A DNA stretch of 64,000 nt from Microvirga thermotolerans (lineage in GTDB: Bacteria > Pseudomonadota > Alphaproteobacteria > Rhizobiales > Beijerinckiaceae), in the NCBI RefSeq assembly GCF_009363855.1, contig NZ_CP045423.1:3254001-3318000 (forward strand), given 5' to 3'. Of this stretch, positions 7,169 to 16,503 are shown one piece after another; position 1 is the first letter of the stretch, and each line of letters opens with the position of its first letter. Position numbers and translations under genes: made by a program. The notes beneath the pieces were generated by a model that was not told where the DNA came from, made no database searches, and worked only from the letters and a program-made list of their open reading frames with translations.

Positions 7169-8656
7169 TCACAGTCCTGCGAGGCAGACGTATTTTGTTT
7201 CGAGGAAGCCCTCGATGCCGTAGCGGGAGCCCTCGCGGCCCAGGCCCGACTGCTTGACCCCGCCGAACGGCGCCGCCTCGTTGGCCAGAAGCCCGGTGTT
7301 CACCCCCACCATGCCGCTCTCCAGCCCCTCCGCCACGCGCCACACCCGCCCGAGGTCGCGCGTGTACACATACGACGCCAGCCCGTACTCGGTGTCGTTG
7401 GCCATCGCCAGAACCTCCGCCTCGTCCGCGAACGGGATGATCGGCGCCAGCGGCGCAAACGTCTCCTCCTTCGCCACCTTCATCGTCTGCCGCACCCCGC
7501 TCATCACCGTCGGCTCGTAGAACGTCCCGCCCAGCGCCGAACGCCGCCCGCCGGTCAGAAGCCGCGCCCCCTGCGCCAGCGCGTCCGCCACGTGCTCCTC
7601 CATCTTCGCCACCGCCCGCGCGTCGATCAGCGGCCCCATCGCCACCCCCGCCTCGGTGCCGCGGCCCAGCTTCAGCCCCTGCGCCCGCGCCGCAAGCTTC
7701 TCGGCGAACGCCGCCGCCACCCCGGCCTGCACATAGATCCGGTTGGCGCACACGCAGGTCTGGCCGGCATTGCGGAACTTGGAGACCACCGCCCCCTCCA
7801 CCGCCGCCTCGAGATCCGCATCGTCGAACACGATGAACGGCGCGTTCCCGCCCAATTCCAGCGACAGCCGCTTGATCCCTCCCGACGCCTCGCGCATCAG
7901 CCAGCGCCCGACCCGCGTCGAGCCGGTGAACGAGATCTTGGCCACCTTCGGGTTGTGGCAGAACTCCAGCCCGATCGGCTCCGCCTCGCCGGTCACCACC
8001 GAGAACACCCCCGCCGGCACCCCGGCCCGCTCCGCCAGCACCGCCAGGGCGAGCGCCGAGAGCGGCGTCTGCGCCGCCGGCTTGAGCACCAGCGTGCAGC
8101 CGGCCGCCAGCGCCGGGCCGGCCTTGCGGGTGATCATGCCGTTGGGGAAGTTCCACGGGGTGATCGCCGCGCACACCCCCACCGGCTGCTTGAGCACCAG
8201 GAGGCGCTGGTCGGGCCGGGCGGCGGGGATGATGTCGCCGTACAGGCGCTTGGCCTCTTCCGCGAACCACTCCAGATAGGCGGCGTTGGAGACGATCTCG
8301 CCGCGGGCCTCGGCGAGCGGCTTGCCCTGCTCGCGGGTCAGGATCAGGGCGAGGTCGTCGGCATGGGCGAGGATCAGCTCGTACCAGCGCCGCAGCACCG
8401 CGGCGCGCTCCTTGGCCGGGCGGGCGGCCCAGTCCTTCTGCGCCGCGTGGGCGGCGTCGATGGCCGCGCGCACGCTCTCGCGCCCGAGATCCGGCACCCG
8501 CGCGATCACCGCGCCGTCGAAGGGGTCGTGCACCGGGATCGTGCGTCCCTCCGGCGAGGCCACCCAGGCGCCGCCCACATACGCCGCCTCCCGGTACAGC
8601 GCCCCGTCCCGCAAACCCTCGATCCCAACCCCAACAGAAGGCGAATGAAACGTCAT
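7169..8656 (-). CDS. gabD: NAD(P)-dependent succinate-semialdehyde dehydrogenase
   Basis: 495-residue aldehyde dehydrogenase. ITPWNFP is the coenzyme-binding segment, SFTGSTRVGR the Rossmann turn, LELGGNAPF holds the general-base Glu and NAGQTCVCANR the catalytic Cys. The succinate-semialdehyde branch is indicated by the C-VC-A-N-R context and by the adjacent GABA transaminase, 42 bases upstream in the same direction. It oxidises succinate semialdehyde to succinate, completing GABA catabolism. By eye the codons are much richer in G/C at third positions than in the neighbouring genes, which may reflect different ancestry. TAGGAG lies upstream of the start. Confidence 0.9.
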   Translation of the reverse strand: MTFHSPSVGVGIEGLRDGALYREAAYVGGAWVASPEGRTIPVHDPFDGAVIARVPDLGRESVRAAIDAAHAAQKDWAARPAKERAAVLRRWYELILAHADDLALILTREQGKPLAEARGEIVSNAAYLEWFAEEAKRLYGDIIPAARPDQRLLVLKQPVGVCAAITPWNFPNGMITRKAGPALAAGCTLVLKPAAQTPLSALALAVLAERAGVPAGVFSVVTGEAEPIGLEFCHNPKVAKISFTGSTRVGRWLMREASGGIKRLSLELGGNAPFIVFDDADLEAAVEGAVVSKFRNAGQTCVCANRIYVQAGVAAAFAEKLAARAQGLKLGRGTEAGVAMGPLIDARAVAKMEEHVADALAQGARLLTGGRRSALGGTFYEPTVMSGVRQTMKVAKEETFAPLAPIIPFADEAEVLAMANDTEYGLASYVYTRDLGRVWRVAEGLESGMVGVNTGLLANEAAPFGGVKQSGLGREGSRYGIEGFLETKYVCLAGL

Positions 8657-8698
8657 CTCTCAATCTCCTATTTGCTTTTGCAAACGCGCCACGGCCCG

Positions 8699-9976
8699 TC
8701 AGGCGGCAAGCGCCCGTTCCAGGATCCGAAGTCCCTCGTCGACGATGGCGTCCTCGGCCGTGAGCGGCACCAGGATCCGCACCGTATTGGCGTTCGTGCC
8801 GCAGGAGAGAAGGATCAGTCCGTCCTCATAGGCACGCTGGACGACACGTTTCGTCGCCGCGGCATCCGGCTCCCGGCCTCCCCGATCCTTCACGATGTCG
8901 AACGCGACCATTGCGCCGGGCCCGCGCACATCCGCGATGGGGAGGAGATCGTTTCTTTTCTCGGCCCGCTGCAGCCAGGAGCGCAGGTTCAGCCCGATGG
9001 TCCCGGCGCGCTCGAGCAGGCGCTCCTCCTCGAAGACGTCGAGAACGGCGAGAGCCGCCGCACAGGCGAGCGGGTTGCCCGCATAGGTCCCCCCGAGTCC
9101 ACCCGGATCGGCCGCGTCCATGATCGCCGCCCTGCCGACGACGCCCGAGAGCGGAAAGCCGCCGGCCAGGCTTTTCGCGAGGCAGATCAGATCCGCAGAG
9201 ACGTCGTAGTGCTCCATGGCGAACATCTTTCCTGTCCGGCCGAAGCCGGTCTGAACCTCGTCCGCGATAAGGACGATGCCATGCTCGTCGCAGATCCGGC
9301 GCAGGGCGCGCATCAGGGAGACAGGAGCCTGGTGGAAGCCTCCCTCGCCCTGCACGGGCTCGATGATGATCGCGGCGATCCGCGAGGGATCCGCATCCGC
9401 CTTGAAGATGAAGTCCAGATACTTGAGGGCGTCCTCGACCTCTACGCCGTTCTGCGGCGTCGGGAACGGAACGTGCCACACCTCCGGCAGGGCCGGGCCG
9501 AGCCCCTTCTTGTAGGGCACGACCTTGCCGGTGAGGGCCGAGGCGAGGACGGTACGGCCGTGGAAGCCGCCGGTGAAGGCGATGACGCCGGAGCGCCCGG
9601 TGGCGGCCCGTGCGATCTTGACCGCGTTCTCGGTCGCTTCCGCTCCCGTCGTGAAGAGAGCCGTCTTGACCGGGCCGGAGATCGGCACCAGCGCGTTCAG
9701 ACGCTCCGCGAGCGCGATGTAGGGCTCGTACATCACGACCTGGAAGCAGGTATGGGTGAAGCGCGCCATCTGCTCCTGGACGGCTGCGATCACCTTCGGG
9801 TGACAATGTCCCGTATTGAGCACCGCAATACCGCCCGCGAAGTCGACATAGCGCTTCCCCTCGACGTCCCACAGCTCTGCATTGCGGGCCCTTGAAGCCG
9901 AGAGCGGCGTGGTGTGGCCGATGCCGCGGACGATGGCGGCGTTGCGGCGGGACAGGAGTTCTGCGTTCGTCGTCAT
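8699..9976 (-). CDS. gabT: 4-aminobutyrate aminotransferase
   Basis: 425-residue class III PLP aminotransferase. Motifs include FTTGAEATENAVKIAR (phosphate-binding), IIEPVQGEGGF, LIADEVQTGFGRTGKMFA and LAKSLAGGFPLSGVVGR, whose Lys forms the Schiff base. Family members move the amino group of GABA to 2-oxoglutarate, giving succinate semialdehyde and glutamate. Paired with gabD downstream, and likely controlled by the adjacent LysR gene, whose stop lies 56 bases upstream of its start. Some paralogues use other omega-amino acids, so 5-aminovalerate or beta-alanine remain possible. Confidence 0.88.
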   Translation of the reverse strand: MTTNAELLSRRNAAIVRGIGHTTPLSASRARNAELWDVEGKRYVDFAGGIAVLNTGHCHPKVIAAVQEQMARFTHTCFQVVMYEPYIALAERLNALVPISGPVKTALFTTGAEATENAVKIARAATGRSGVIAFTGGFHGRTVLASALTGKVVPYKKGLGPALPEVWHVPFPTPQNGVEVEDALKYLDFIFKADADPSRIAAIIIEPVQGEGGFHQAPVSLMRALRRICDEHGIVLIADEVQTGFGRTGKMFAMEHYDVSADLICLAKSLAGGFPLSGVVGRAAIMDAADPGGLGGTYAGNPLACAAALAVLDVFEEERLLERAGTIGLNLRSWLQRAEKRNDLLPIADVRGPGAMVAFDIVKDRGGREPDAAATKRVVQRAYEDGLILLSCGTNANTVRILVPLTAEDAIVDEGLRILERALAA

Positions 9977-10032
9977 GGAATGGCACCCTCGTTGGCGGCG
10001 CCAGACTAGAGACGGCGTGCGAAGGCGGACAA

Positions 10033-10959
10033 TCAGCTATTTGTCGTCACGGATGCATTGAAGGCATCGGTCCCGGTCTCGTCCGACAGGCTGGACTTCA
10101 CCCAGTTCCGCAGCGCACCGATCGCCGGGTCCCGCCATCGGCCGGTGGGAGCGACGAGATAATAACCGCCGAGGCGCACGTCGGAGGAAACGACCTCCAC
10201 GAGACGGCCCGCCGCCAGATCCTCTCCGGCCAGGAACCTGTTGGCGAGCGCGACGCCCTGGCCGAGACGCGCCGCCTCGACGGCCAGATGTGCGTGCCAG
10301 AGGCGCGGCCCGCGCAGGGGCGGAACGGCCGCAAGGCCGATGCTGCGGAACCACTCCTCCCACTGCTCCGTCGATTCTTCATGGATAAGAGGGACGGCGA
10401 GAAGGTCCGAAGGAGCCTTGAGCCGGGGATACCGGGCCAGGAATGCGGGGCTCGCCACGGGAAAGACTCTCGGCCGGGCGATGAGCTCCGACCGCAGGTG
10501 CCGGCTCGGTTCCGGCTCCCGCAGATAGACGATTTCCGCATCTGCCTCGTCACGGGAGAGGTCGGGCCGCGACAGGGTCGGCTGAAGGATGATTTCGACC
10601 CCCTCTAACCTGTCCTGCAGCTCGGGCAGCCGCGGCAGGAGCCTCCTGTTGGCGATGCCCGGCATGCACCAGACGTTGAGGCTCTCCCGGTGGGCGGGGC
10701 GGACGTTCCGGACCGCCTGCCGGAGCAGATCGAAGGCCTGGGCCACCTGTTCGTGGAAAGCCTCGCCGGCGGGCGTCAAGGCCAATCCGCGCCCGCGCGG
10801 CTCGACGAGATCGACACCCAGTTCGGCCTGGAGATTCTGAAGATGCCTCGATACGACCGTGGGGCTGACCGAAAGCTCTTCGCCGGCCGCCCTTACGCTT
10901 TTCGTGCGCCCGACGGCCTCGAAGGCTCTCAAGGCGCTGAGGGAGGGAAGCCGGATCAT
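10033..10959 (-). CDS. LysR-family transcriptional regulator (GcvA-like)
   Basis: 308 residues. The N-terminus has a LysR helix-turn-helix (LPSLSALRAFEAVGRTKSVRAAGEEL, then SPTVVSRHLQNLQ). The rest is a periplasmic-binding-like effector domain with typical DLLAVPLIHEE and LGQGVALANRFLAGEDL segments. The opening SLSALRAFEAVGR places it with GcvA-type regulators. It is co-directional with and just upstream of gabT-gabD, so it probably controls them; the effector is unknown. The 230-base spacer to the next LysR gene carries both start regions. Confidence 0.88.
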   Translation of the reverse strand: MIRLPSLSALRAFEAVGRTKSVRAAGEELSVSPTVVSRHLQNLQAELGVDLVEPRGRGLALTPAGEAFHEQVAQAFDLLRQAVRNVRPAHRESLNVWCMPGIANRRLLPRLPELQDRLEGVEIILQPTLSRPDLSRDEADAEIVYLREPEPSRHLRSELIARPRVFPVASPAFLARYPRLKAPSDLLAVPLIHEESTEQWEEWFRSIGLAAVPPLRGPRLWHAHLAVEAARLGQGVALANRFLAGEDLAAGRLVEVVSSDVRLGGYYLVAPTGRWRDPAIGALRNWVKSSLSDETGTDAFNASVTTNS

Positions 10960-11189
10960 CCTGAACAGTCTCGCGCCAAGAACGACATGCCGCGCTACAG
11001 CCTTATAGGCAAGATCGAGCGGGCAGGCCAGAGCGGCACGCCAGCCGAGGAGGCATGCTGGGACGGGAATCCTGCAAATGACGTCGCCGCCGCAGCCGGA
11101 GGACGTATCCCAGCCGATCAGCGGTGAAGAAATTTTGCTGCAGCGGCAGGGGAGCGGTATAAGTGCGGCAGGCCCTGCCGTCCCGCGCC

Positions 11190-12122
11190 ATGAAACTCGC
11201 CAATCTCGAGACGTTCGTTCACCTCGCCCGCCTTCGCCATTTCGGGCGCACGGCGAAGCATCTCAACACCACTCAGCCGGCCATCTCCTCGCGTCTGGCC
11301 GCTCTCGAGCGCGAGCTCGGCACCCAGCTGGTCGTTCGCGAAGGGCGCGAATTCCACCTTACCCCGGCAGGGCACGAGGCCCTGCGCGTGATCGAGAAGA
11401 TGCTCAGCGACTTCGATACGCTGAAACTCGGTTTCGCCAATCCGGACAACATTGCGGTGACCCTCAGGATCGGCGCCATCGACGCCATCGTCCAGACATG
11501 GCTTCCCCGTCTCTACGATCGGCTCCGCCATGCCTATCCGGCTGCGCAGATCGAGATCGTCACCGATTCCACGGCCAACCTCCTCGCGCACATGCGCAGC
11601 GGCGATCTCGACATCACCTTCTGCCTCGATCCCGTGCTCGAGGAAGGCTACCGGAGCTTCGTCCTCTGCTCCTATGCCATGTCATGGATCGGCAGCCCGA
11701 AGCTGGTCGACAGCGGGCGCATCTATACCGTCGCCGAGCTGGCGGCGATGCCGCTGATCACCTTCCAGCGTGGCTCTCCGCCCTACCGAATGATCGCGCC
11801 CTATTTCCAGGACGAGAGCGTGCTCGCGTCCCAGCTTTCGAACTCGAATTCCCTGCCCACCATGATCAGGCTCGCCATCGACGGCTTCGGCGTGGCGGCG
11901 GTGCCGACCATCGTCGTGCAGAAGGAGCTGGCGAGCGGCGAACTCGTCTCCGTCCGGGTCAACAAACCGTTCCCGCCCCTGAACTTCATCGCCAGCTATC
12001 ATCCGGCTCCCGGCTCGCTTCTTACGGGCCGTGTGGCCGAGCTCGCCCGCCGGACTGCGGCGGAATTCTGCACCGAGGTCGATCCCGGTCTCGCATGGGT
12101 CGAGGGAACTCCCGATAGATAA
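11190..12122 (+). CDS. LysR-family transcriptional regulator
   Basis: 310 residues. The helix-turn-helix is MKLANLETFVHLARLRHFG and NTTQPAISSRLAALERELG, followed by an effector domain (IAVTLRIGAIDAIVQTWLPRL; SGDLDITFCLDP). The ATG at 11190 gives the standard LysR start; an upstream GTG at 11163 adds nine residues unlike the family. It reads toward the DUF3830/ABC gene run, ending 96 bases before it. An inverted repeat in that gap is a candidate binding site. Probably a local activator responding to the imported substrate (inference). Confidence 0.88.
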   Translation: MKLANLETFVHLARLRHFGRTAKHLNTTQPAISSRLAALERELGTQLVVREGREFHLTPAGHEALRVIEKMLSDFDTLKLGFANPDNIAVTLRIGAIDAIVQTWLPRLYDRLRHAYPAAQIEIVTDSTANLLAHMRSGDLDITFCLDPVLEEGYRSFVLCSYAMSWIGSPKLVDSGRIYTVAELAAMPLITFQRGSPPYRMIAPYFQDESVLASQLSNSNSLPTMIRLAIDGFGVAAVPTIVVQKELASGELVSVRVNKPFPPLNFIASYHPAPGSLLTGRVAELARRTAAEFCTEVDPGLAWVEGTPDR

Positions 12123-12125
12123 TTT

Positions 12126-12150
12126 TTATCGAATGAATAGAGAACGATAA
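12126..12150. promoter_or_regulatory. Candidate LysR operator before the DUF3830/ABC genes
   Basis: A perfect inverted repeat, TTATCG (12126-12131) and CGATAA (12145-12150), has 13 bases between the arms. It lies just after the LysR stop in an unusually AT-rich stretch. Dyads of this span fit the T-N11-A style of LysR boxes. The next gene begins 69 bases downstream. Regulation is inferred. Confidence 0.45.
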
Positions 12151-12218
12151 TTGGACACAGGGTTTACGACCTGCAACGCTTGTCCTGCAGCCCGGAACGA
12201 GGCTCAGGAACAACGCCC

Positions 12219-12695
12219 ATGACAGCACGCAACCTTTATCTGAAATTCGTCGAGAAGAACGTCCAAGGCACCATCGAGCTCTATTGGGAAAATGCTCCCG
12301 TCACCTGCGAGACGATCTGGAACGCGCTCGCGAAGCCGGTGCGGATGCCCGCGATCCACGCCATGTTCGCCGGCCCCGAGATCATGACCGGGCTGCCGCC
12401 GGAGGCGCAGACCTTCGATCCCCTCTCGATCCCGGCCGAGAACCAGACGTGCTTCCCCGTCGCCGGCGAAGTGCTCTGGTTCTACCAGGCCAAGAACCTC
12501 ATGAAGGGTATGACGGATGAGTTCTGGGAGATCGGGATGTTCTACGGCAACGGCGGGCGTATATTCGGCCCGCTCGGCTGGACGCCCTGCAACATCTTCG
12601 GGCGGATGACGGAAGGCCTCGACGCCGTGGCCGAAGCCTGCCGCAGCATCCGCATCGAAGGCATGCAGACGGTCGAGATCGGCCGGGTCGCCTAA
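12219..12695 (+). CDS. DUF3830 family protein
   Basis: 158-residue cytosolic protein with no signal or membrane segment. It matches the DUF3830 family, which is thought to adopt a cyclophilin-like barrel. Characteristic stretches are APVTCETIWNAL near the start, FPVAGEVLWFY in the middle and FYGNGGRIFGPLGWTPCNIF. The family's activity is not established; members often lie beside ABC importers and amidohydrolases. Here it heads a run of importer and GABA-forming genes, so it may act on the imported compound. The ATG at 12219 follows a weak AGGAA. Confidence 0.78.
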   Translation: MTARNLYLKFVEKNVQGTIELYWENAPVTCETIWNALAKPVRMPAIHAMFAGPEIMTGLPPEAQTFDPLSIPAENQTCFPVAGEVLWFYQAKNLMKGMTDEFWEIGMFYGNGGRIFGPLGWTPCNIFGRMTEGLDAVAEACRSIRIEGMQTVEIGRVA

Positions 12696-12746
12696 GGTTT
12701 CTTCGGCGATAGCAGATTCTGAGCAGCGAACCAGAGGGTGAAAAAC

Positions 12747-13781
12747 ATGTTTGCCAGATCGACTACACTCGCAGCGGCTCTTGCCATCGCAAGCGCCATC
12801 GTCGTGCCGGCCGCCGCCAAGGACAAGCTCGTCATCAATTCCTATGGCGGCGCCTACGAGCAGATCCACCGCAAGCTCGTCATCGAGCCCTTCATGAAGA
12901 AGTACGATGTCGACGTGCAGGTGATCACCGCCTATTCGGCCGATGCCCTCGCCCAGTTGCGGGCGCAGAAGGCCGCGCCGCAGTTCGACGTGATCCACTT
13001 CTCCGGCGGGCAGGAAGTTGTGGCCGCCCGCGAAGGCCTCATCAGCCCCATCAAGGCGGAGGAACTCTCCAACGCCAAGAGCCTCTATCCCTTCGCCGTC
13101 GAAGGCCTGTCGCGAGGGGAAGGGCCGGTTCACAGCGTCGCCGCCATCGGCCTTCTGTACAACAAGAACAAGGCGCCCAAGAAACCCGCTCGCTGGGCGG
13201 ATCTCTGGGACCCGGCGTACAAGGACCACATCGTCCTCACCGACGTGTCGAACAGCTACGGCCTCCTCGGCTTCCTGATGATGAACAAGGTGAAGGGCGG
13301 CGACCTGCAGAACCCCGAGCCCGGTTTCAATGCGGTGAAGTCGCTCCTCGACAGCGCGGTCGTGGTCTCGACCTCTCCGGAACTCCAGCAGAACTTCGCC
13401 CAGAACGACGCGTGGATCGCGCCTTACGCGCAGGACTACGCCTATACCCTGCGCAAGGCAGGCCTACCCATCGAATTCGTTCAGGCGGAGGAAGGAACGC
13501 CGGCGGTTTATCTGACGGTGAATCTCGTTGCCAACCGGCCGAACCAGGAACTCGCCAAGAAGTTCATCGACTTCTCGCTCTCGCCTGAAGTCCAGGCGGG
13601 ATGGGCCAAGGAACTGCGCTACTCCCCCTCCAACAGGGATGCCAAGCTCGAAGACGACGTCGCGAAGGAGGTCATTTACGGCGAGAAGGCCGTGGCGGGC
13701 CTGATCCGCTTCGACCCGGTCGCCGTCGACGCAGCCCGCGCCTCGCTCGTCGAGCGCTGGAAGAAGCTGATTGCCCGCTGA
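12747..13781 (+). CDS. ABC transporter periplasmic substrate-binding protein, PotD/PotF-like
   Basis: 344 residues. The N-terminal ~26 residues (MFARSTTLAAALAIASAIVVPAAAK) are a clear signal peptide. LVINSYGGAYEQ and FDVIHFSGGQEV are typical of the spermidine/putrescine-binding group. It would bind substrate in the periplasm for the two permeases downstream. The ATG at 12747 is chosen because AGAGGG at 12733-12738 lies eight bases upstream; an in-frame GTG at 12738 overlaps that site. The ligand is uncertain: polyamine is favoured by the PuuD/PatD-like neighbours, but this subfamily also binds opines and other organic amines. Confidence 0.88.
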   Translation: MFARSTTLAAALAIASAIVVPAAAKDKLVINSYGGAYEQIHRKLVIEPFMKKYDVDVQVITAYSADALAQLRAQKAAPQFDVIHFSGGQEVVAAREGLISPIKAEELSNAKSLYPFAVEGLSRGEGPVHSVAAIGLLYNKNKAPKKPARWADLWDPAYKDHIVLTDVSNSYGLLGFLMMNKVKGGDLQNPEPGFNAVKSLLDSAVVVSTSPELQQNFAQNDAWIAPYAQDYAYTLRKAGLPIEFVQAEEGTPAVYLTVNLVANRPNQELAKKFIDFSLSPEVQAGWAKELRYSPSNRDAKLEDDVAKEVIYGEKAVAGLIRFDPVAVDAARASLVERWKKLIAR

Positions 13782-13800
13782 ACGAAAACCGGGGCCTGCC

Positions 13801-14625
13801 ATGCGTGACCGTTTCGAGGATCTCACCCTTGCCGGCCCCGGCCTTCTGCTGATCGCTCTCGCCTTCCTGCTGCCGCTCTTCGAGATGTTCCGCCTGAGCA
13901 TCGTCGGACCGGGCGGCGGCTTCACGGCCGAGCACTTCGTCCGGTTCCTGACGGATCCGTACTATCTCGGGGTCGTGTGGCGGACCATCTCGCTTTCCCT
14001 GCTCATCACCGCGATCTGCGCCATCGTCGGCTTTCCCTTGGCCTATGTGATGTCGCGCGTTGGACCACGTCTTCGGCTGTGGCTCATCGTTCTCATCATC
14101 CTCCCGCTCATGACCAGCGTCGTCGTGCGGACCTTCGGTTGGATGGTCCTGCTCGGGCGCGGAGGCCTTGTCCCGTTCACGCTCTGGAAAATGGGCTTCG
14201 TCGGGCGGAACTTCACGCTCATGCACACCGAAGCCGCCATCGTCATCGGCATGGTCCAGGTCCTTCTCCCTTTCACCACCCTGTCCATTCTCGGGGTCGT
14301 GATGAAGATCGACCGTCGCCTCGAAGAAGCATCGCGGACCATGGGCGCGAGTTTCCTGGCGACCTTGCGCACGGTGGTCCTGCCCCTCGCCATGCCAGGG
14401 ATCGTCGCCGGTTCGCTCTTGGCGTTCACGCTGTCGGTCAGTTCGTTCATTACGCCGTCCCTGCTCGGCGGCGTGCGGCTCCCCGTGGTGGCCGGCTCCA
14501 TCTACGACGCCGCGACGAAGACTCTGGAATGGAACTTCGCGGCCGCCCAGTCCGTGATCCTGCTCGTCGGCGTGCTCGTGGTTCTGGTTCCCTACATGAA
14601 GCTTTCAGGGCGCCGCAATGGTTAA
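13801..14625 (+). CDS. ABC transporter permease, PotB/PotH-like
   Basis: 274 residues with about six membrane segments. The EAA loop contacting the ATPase is visible as RRLEEASRTMGASFLATLRTV. The start at 13801 follows the binding-protein stop by 19 bases; an in-frame TTG at 13771 overlaps that gene and is less likely. The 3' end overlaps the next permease by eight bases. Forms the inner-membrane channel with the following gene. Confidence 0.88.
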   Translation: MRDRFEDLTLAGPGLLLIALAFLLPLFEMFRLSIVGPGGGFTAEHFVRFLTDPYYLGVVWRTISLSLLITAICAIVGFPLAYVMSRVGPRLRLWLIVLIILPLMTSVVVRTFGWMVLLGRGGLVPFTLWKMGFVGRNFTLMHTEAAIVIGMVQVLLPFTTLSILGVVMKIDRRLEEASRTMGASFLATLRTVVLPLAMPGIVAGSLLAFTLSVSSFITPSLLGGVRLPVVAGSIYDAATKTLEWNFAAAQSVILLVGVLVVLVPYMKLSGRRNG

Positions 14626-15421
14626 GAACATCCCCGCCGGCCTGCGGATCTTCACCTGGGCGTTCGTCGCTCTCGTCCTGATCTTCGTCCTCGCGCCGCT
14701 CATCGTCGTGGCGGGCGTGTCGGTTTCGGAGAGTCAGTTCATCGCCTTTCCGCCGACCGGGTTCAGCCTGCGCTGGTTCGCCGCCATCTTCGAATCCGAT
14801 TCTTACGTGCGGGCGCTGCTCACTAGCCTGAAGCTCGCCGTTCTGGTGACGGTCGGGGCGACCGTCGTCGGGGCCGGGGCGGCCATCGCAATTCACCGGG
14901 GGCGCCTGCCGGGCATGGGACTCCTGGCCGGCCTCTTTCTGTCGCCCCTGATCCTGCCATCGATCATCTTCGCCATCGGCCTCCTCATGCTCTGGAGCGC
15001 GACCGTCGGTCCCGTCTCCTTTTGGGCTCTGTGGATCGGTCACATGGTGATCGCTCTGCCCTACGTGATCCGCACGACGCTCGCGGTCCTGTCCGAGTCG
15101 GATCCGTTCCTCGAGGAAGCCGCGCGCACGATGGGCGCTGCCCGCTGGCAGCGGATCGTCTACGTGGTGCTCCCCCAATGCGCGCCCGGCCTTGCGGCGG
15201 GGGCTTTCTTCGCCTTCAACATCTCCTTCGACGAGGCCGTCGTCGCCCTGTTCCTGCGGACCCCTGACCTCGTGACGCTCCCGATCCAGATCTACAACCA
15301 GCTCGAATTCAGCCCGGACCCGGTCGTCGCTGCCGTCTCGACCCTCATGATGGGGATGACGGTGCTCCTGATTGCGATCATCGACCGGTTCCTCGGCATC
15401 CAACGCTTCGTCGGCACCTGA
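14618..15421 (+). CDS. ABC transporter permease, PotC/PotI-like
   Basis: 267 residues, about six membrane segments, second half of the heterodimeric channel. EEAARTMGAARWQRIVYVVLP is the EAA loop, and ISFDEAVVALFLRTPDL is typical of PotC/PotI proteins. It overlaps the upstream permease by eight bases and the ATPase starts directly after its stop, so the cassette is tightly coupled. Confidence 0.88.
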   Translation: MVKNIPAGLRIFTWAFVALVLIFVLAPLIVVAGVSVSESQFIAFPPTGFSLRWFAAIFESDSYVRALLTSLKLAVLVTVGATVVGAGAAIAIHRGRLPGMGLLAGLFLSPLILPSIIFAIGLLMLWSATVGPVSFWALWIGHMVIALPYVIRTTLAVLSESDPFLEEAARTMGAARWQRIVYVVLPQCAPGLAAGAFFAFNISFDEAVVALFLRTPDLVTLPIQIYNQLEFSPDPVVAAVSTLMMGMTVLLIAIIDRFLGIQRFVGT

Positions 15422-15422
15422 A

Positions 15423-16466
15423 ATGGCAACGCTTGAACTCAACGAGATCGTGAAGTCCTTCGGCGCGGTGGAGGTGCTCAAGAGCATTTCCCTGACGATC
15501 GACAGCGGCAGGTTCGTCAGTCTTCTCGGTCCGAGCGGCTGCGGCAAGACCACGCTCCTGCGCATCATCGCCGGGCTTGAAACCGTGACGCGCGGAAACC
15601 TTCGTATCGCCGGGCGGGATGTGACGAACGTGCCTCCCGAGCACCGCGATATCGCGATGATGTTCCAGTCCTATGCCCTCTTCCCGCATTTGAGCGTGCA
15701 GGAGAACGTCCGCTTTCCCCTGAGGATGCGCCGGCAAGGCACCCGGAAGGATCAGGAGGAGCGCGTGCGCACGGCTCTGGAGACGGTGCAACTCGCCCAC
15801 CTTGCAGAGCGGATGCCCCGCCAACTCTCGGGCGGCCAGCAGCAGCGCGTGGCTCTCGCCCGCGCCATCGTTTCCGATCCGAAGATCCTGCTTCTCGACG
15901 AGCCCCTCTCGAACCTGGATGCGCGCCTGCGCGAGGACATGCAGGTGGAGCTCATCGAGCTTCATCGCCGCCTCGGCCTGACGACCGTCTTCGTCACGCA
16001 CGATCAGGAGGAGGCCCTGAGCCTCTCCGATACCGTCGTGCTGATGAACGCCGGGCGGATCGAGCAGGTCGGGAGTCCTCAGGAGATCTATGCCGCACCT
16101 CGCACGAGCTTCGCTTCCGACTTCATGGGATCGGCGAATCTCGTCCCTGCCCATGTTGCAGACGGCGTCGCGGCCCTGCCGGGCGGAGGGCGCCTTGCTG
16201 TCATGAGCGGCGCCCGGGCGGACGGAGCGGCGAAACTGGTTCTCCGGCAGGAGGATCTCAGGATGCTTCCGGCCGGGACGCAGATCGGGAACGCCTTCAT
16301 CGCGACGGTCGACACCCGGATCTTCCTCGGCGCCCGTATCCGCTACGTCCTGCGGGTCGGCGAGTTGCGCCTGAAGTGCCTTGCGCCCTCGGCGGACTTC
16401 TTCTCACCGGGGGACACCGTCGTCGTTCATGTTCCCCCATCCTGCGTCAGGGCGGTGGATGCCTGA
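15423..16466 (+). CDS. ABC transporter ATP-binding protein, PotA/PotG-like
   Basis: 347-residue ATPase. Walker A is GPSGCGKTT, the Q-loop is [11 protein letters not shown], the signature is [13 protein letters not shown], Walker B is [12 protein letters not shown] and the switch His is in [11 protein letters not shown]-terminal TOBE-type regulatory region (about residues 240-347) marks it as a polyamine/iron/thiosulfate-type importer ATPase rather than an amino-acid-type one. Begins two bases after the permease stop. Confidence 0.92.
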   Translation: MATLELNEIVKSFGAVEVLKSISLTIDSGRFVSLLGPSGCGKTTLLRIIAGLETVTRGNLRIAGRDVTNVPPEHRDIAMMFQSYALFPHLSVQENVRFPLRMRRQGTRKDQEERVRTALETVQLAHLAERMPRQLSGGQQQRVALARAIVSDPKILLLDEPLSNLDARLREDMQVELIELHRRLGLTTVFVTHDQEEALSLSDTVVLMNAGRIEQVGSPQEIYAAPRTSFASDFMGSANLVPAHVADGVAALPGGGRLAVMSGARADGAAKLVLRQEDLRMLPAGTQIGNAFIATVDTRIFLGARIRYVLRVGELRLKCLAPSADFFSPGDTVVVHVPPSCVRAVDA

Positions 16467-16503
16467 CGGCGCAGCACCGTTCCATAAGAAGGCGAGGATC
16501 GAC

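Noticed and set aside
11055-11081. Eight-codon leader-like frame with GAGGAG between the LysR genes
   Set aside because: Only two bases between the site and ATG and no regulatory codon run or attenuator hairpin.
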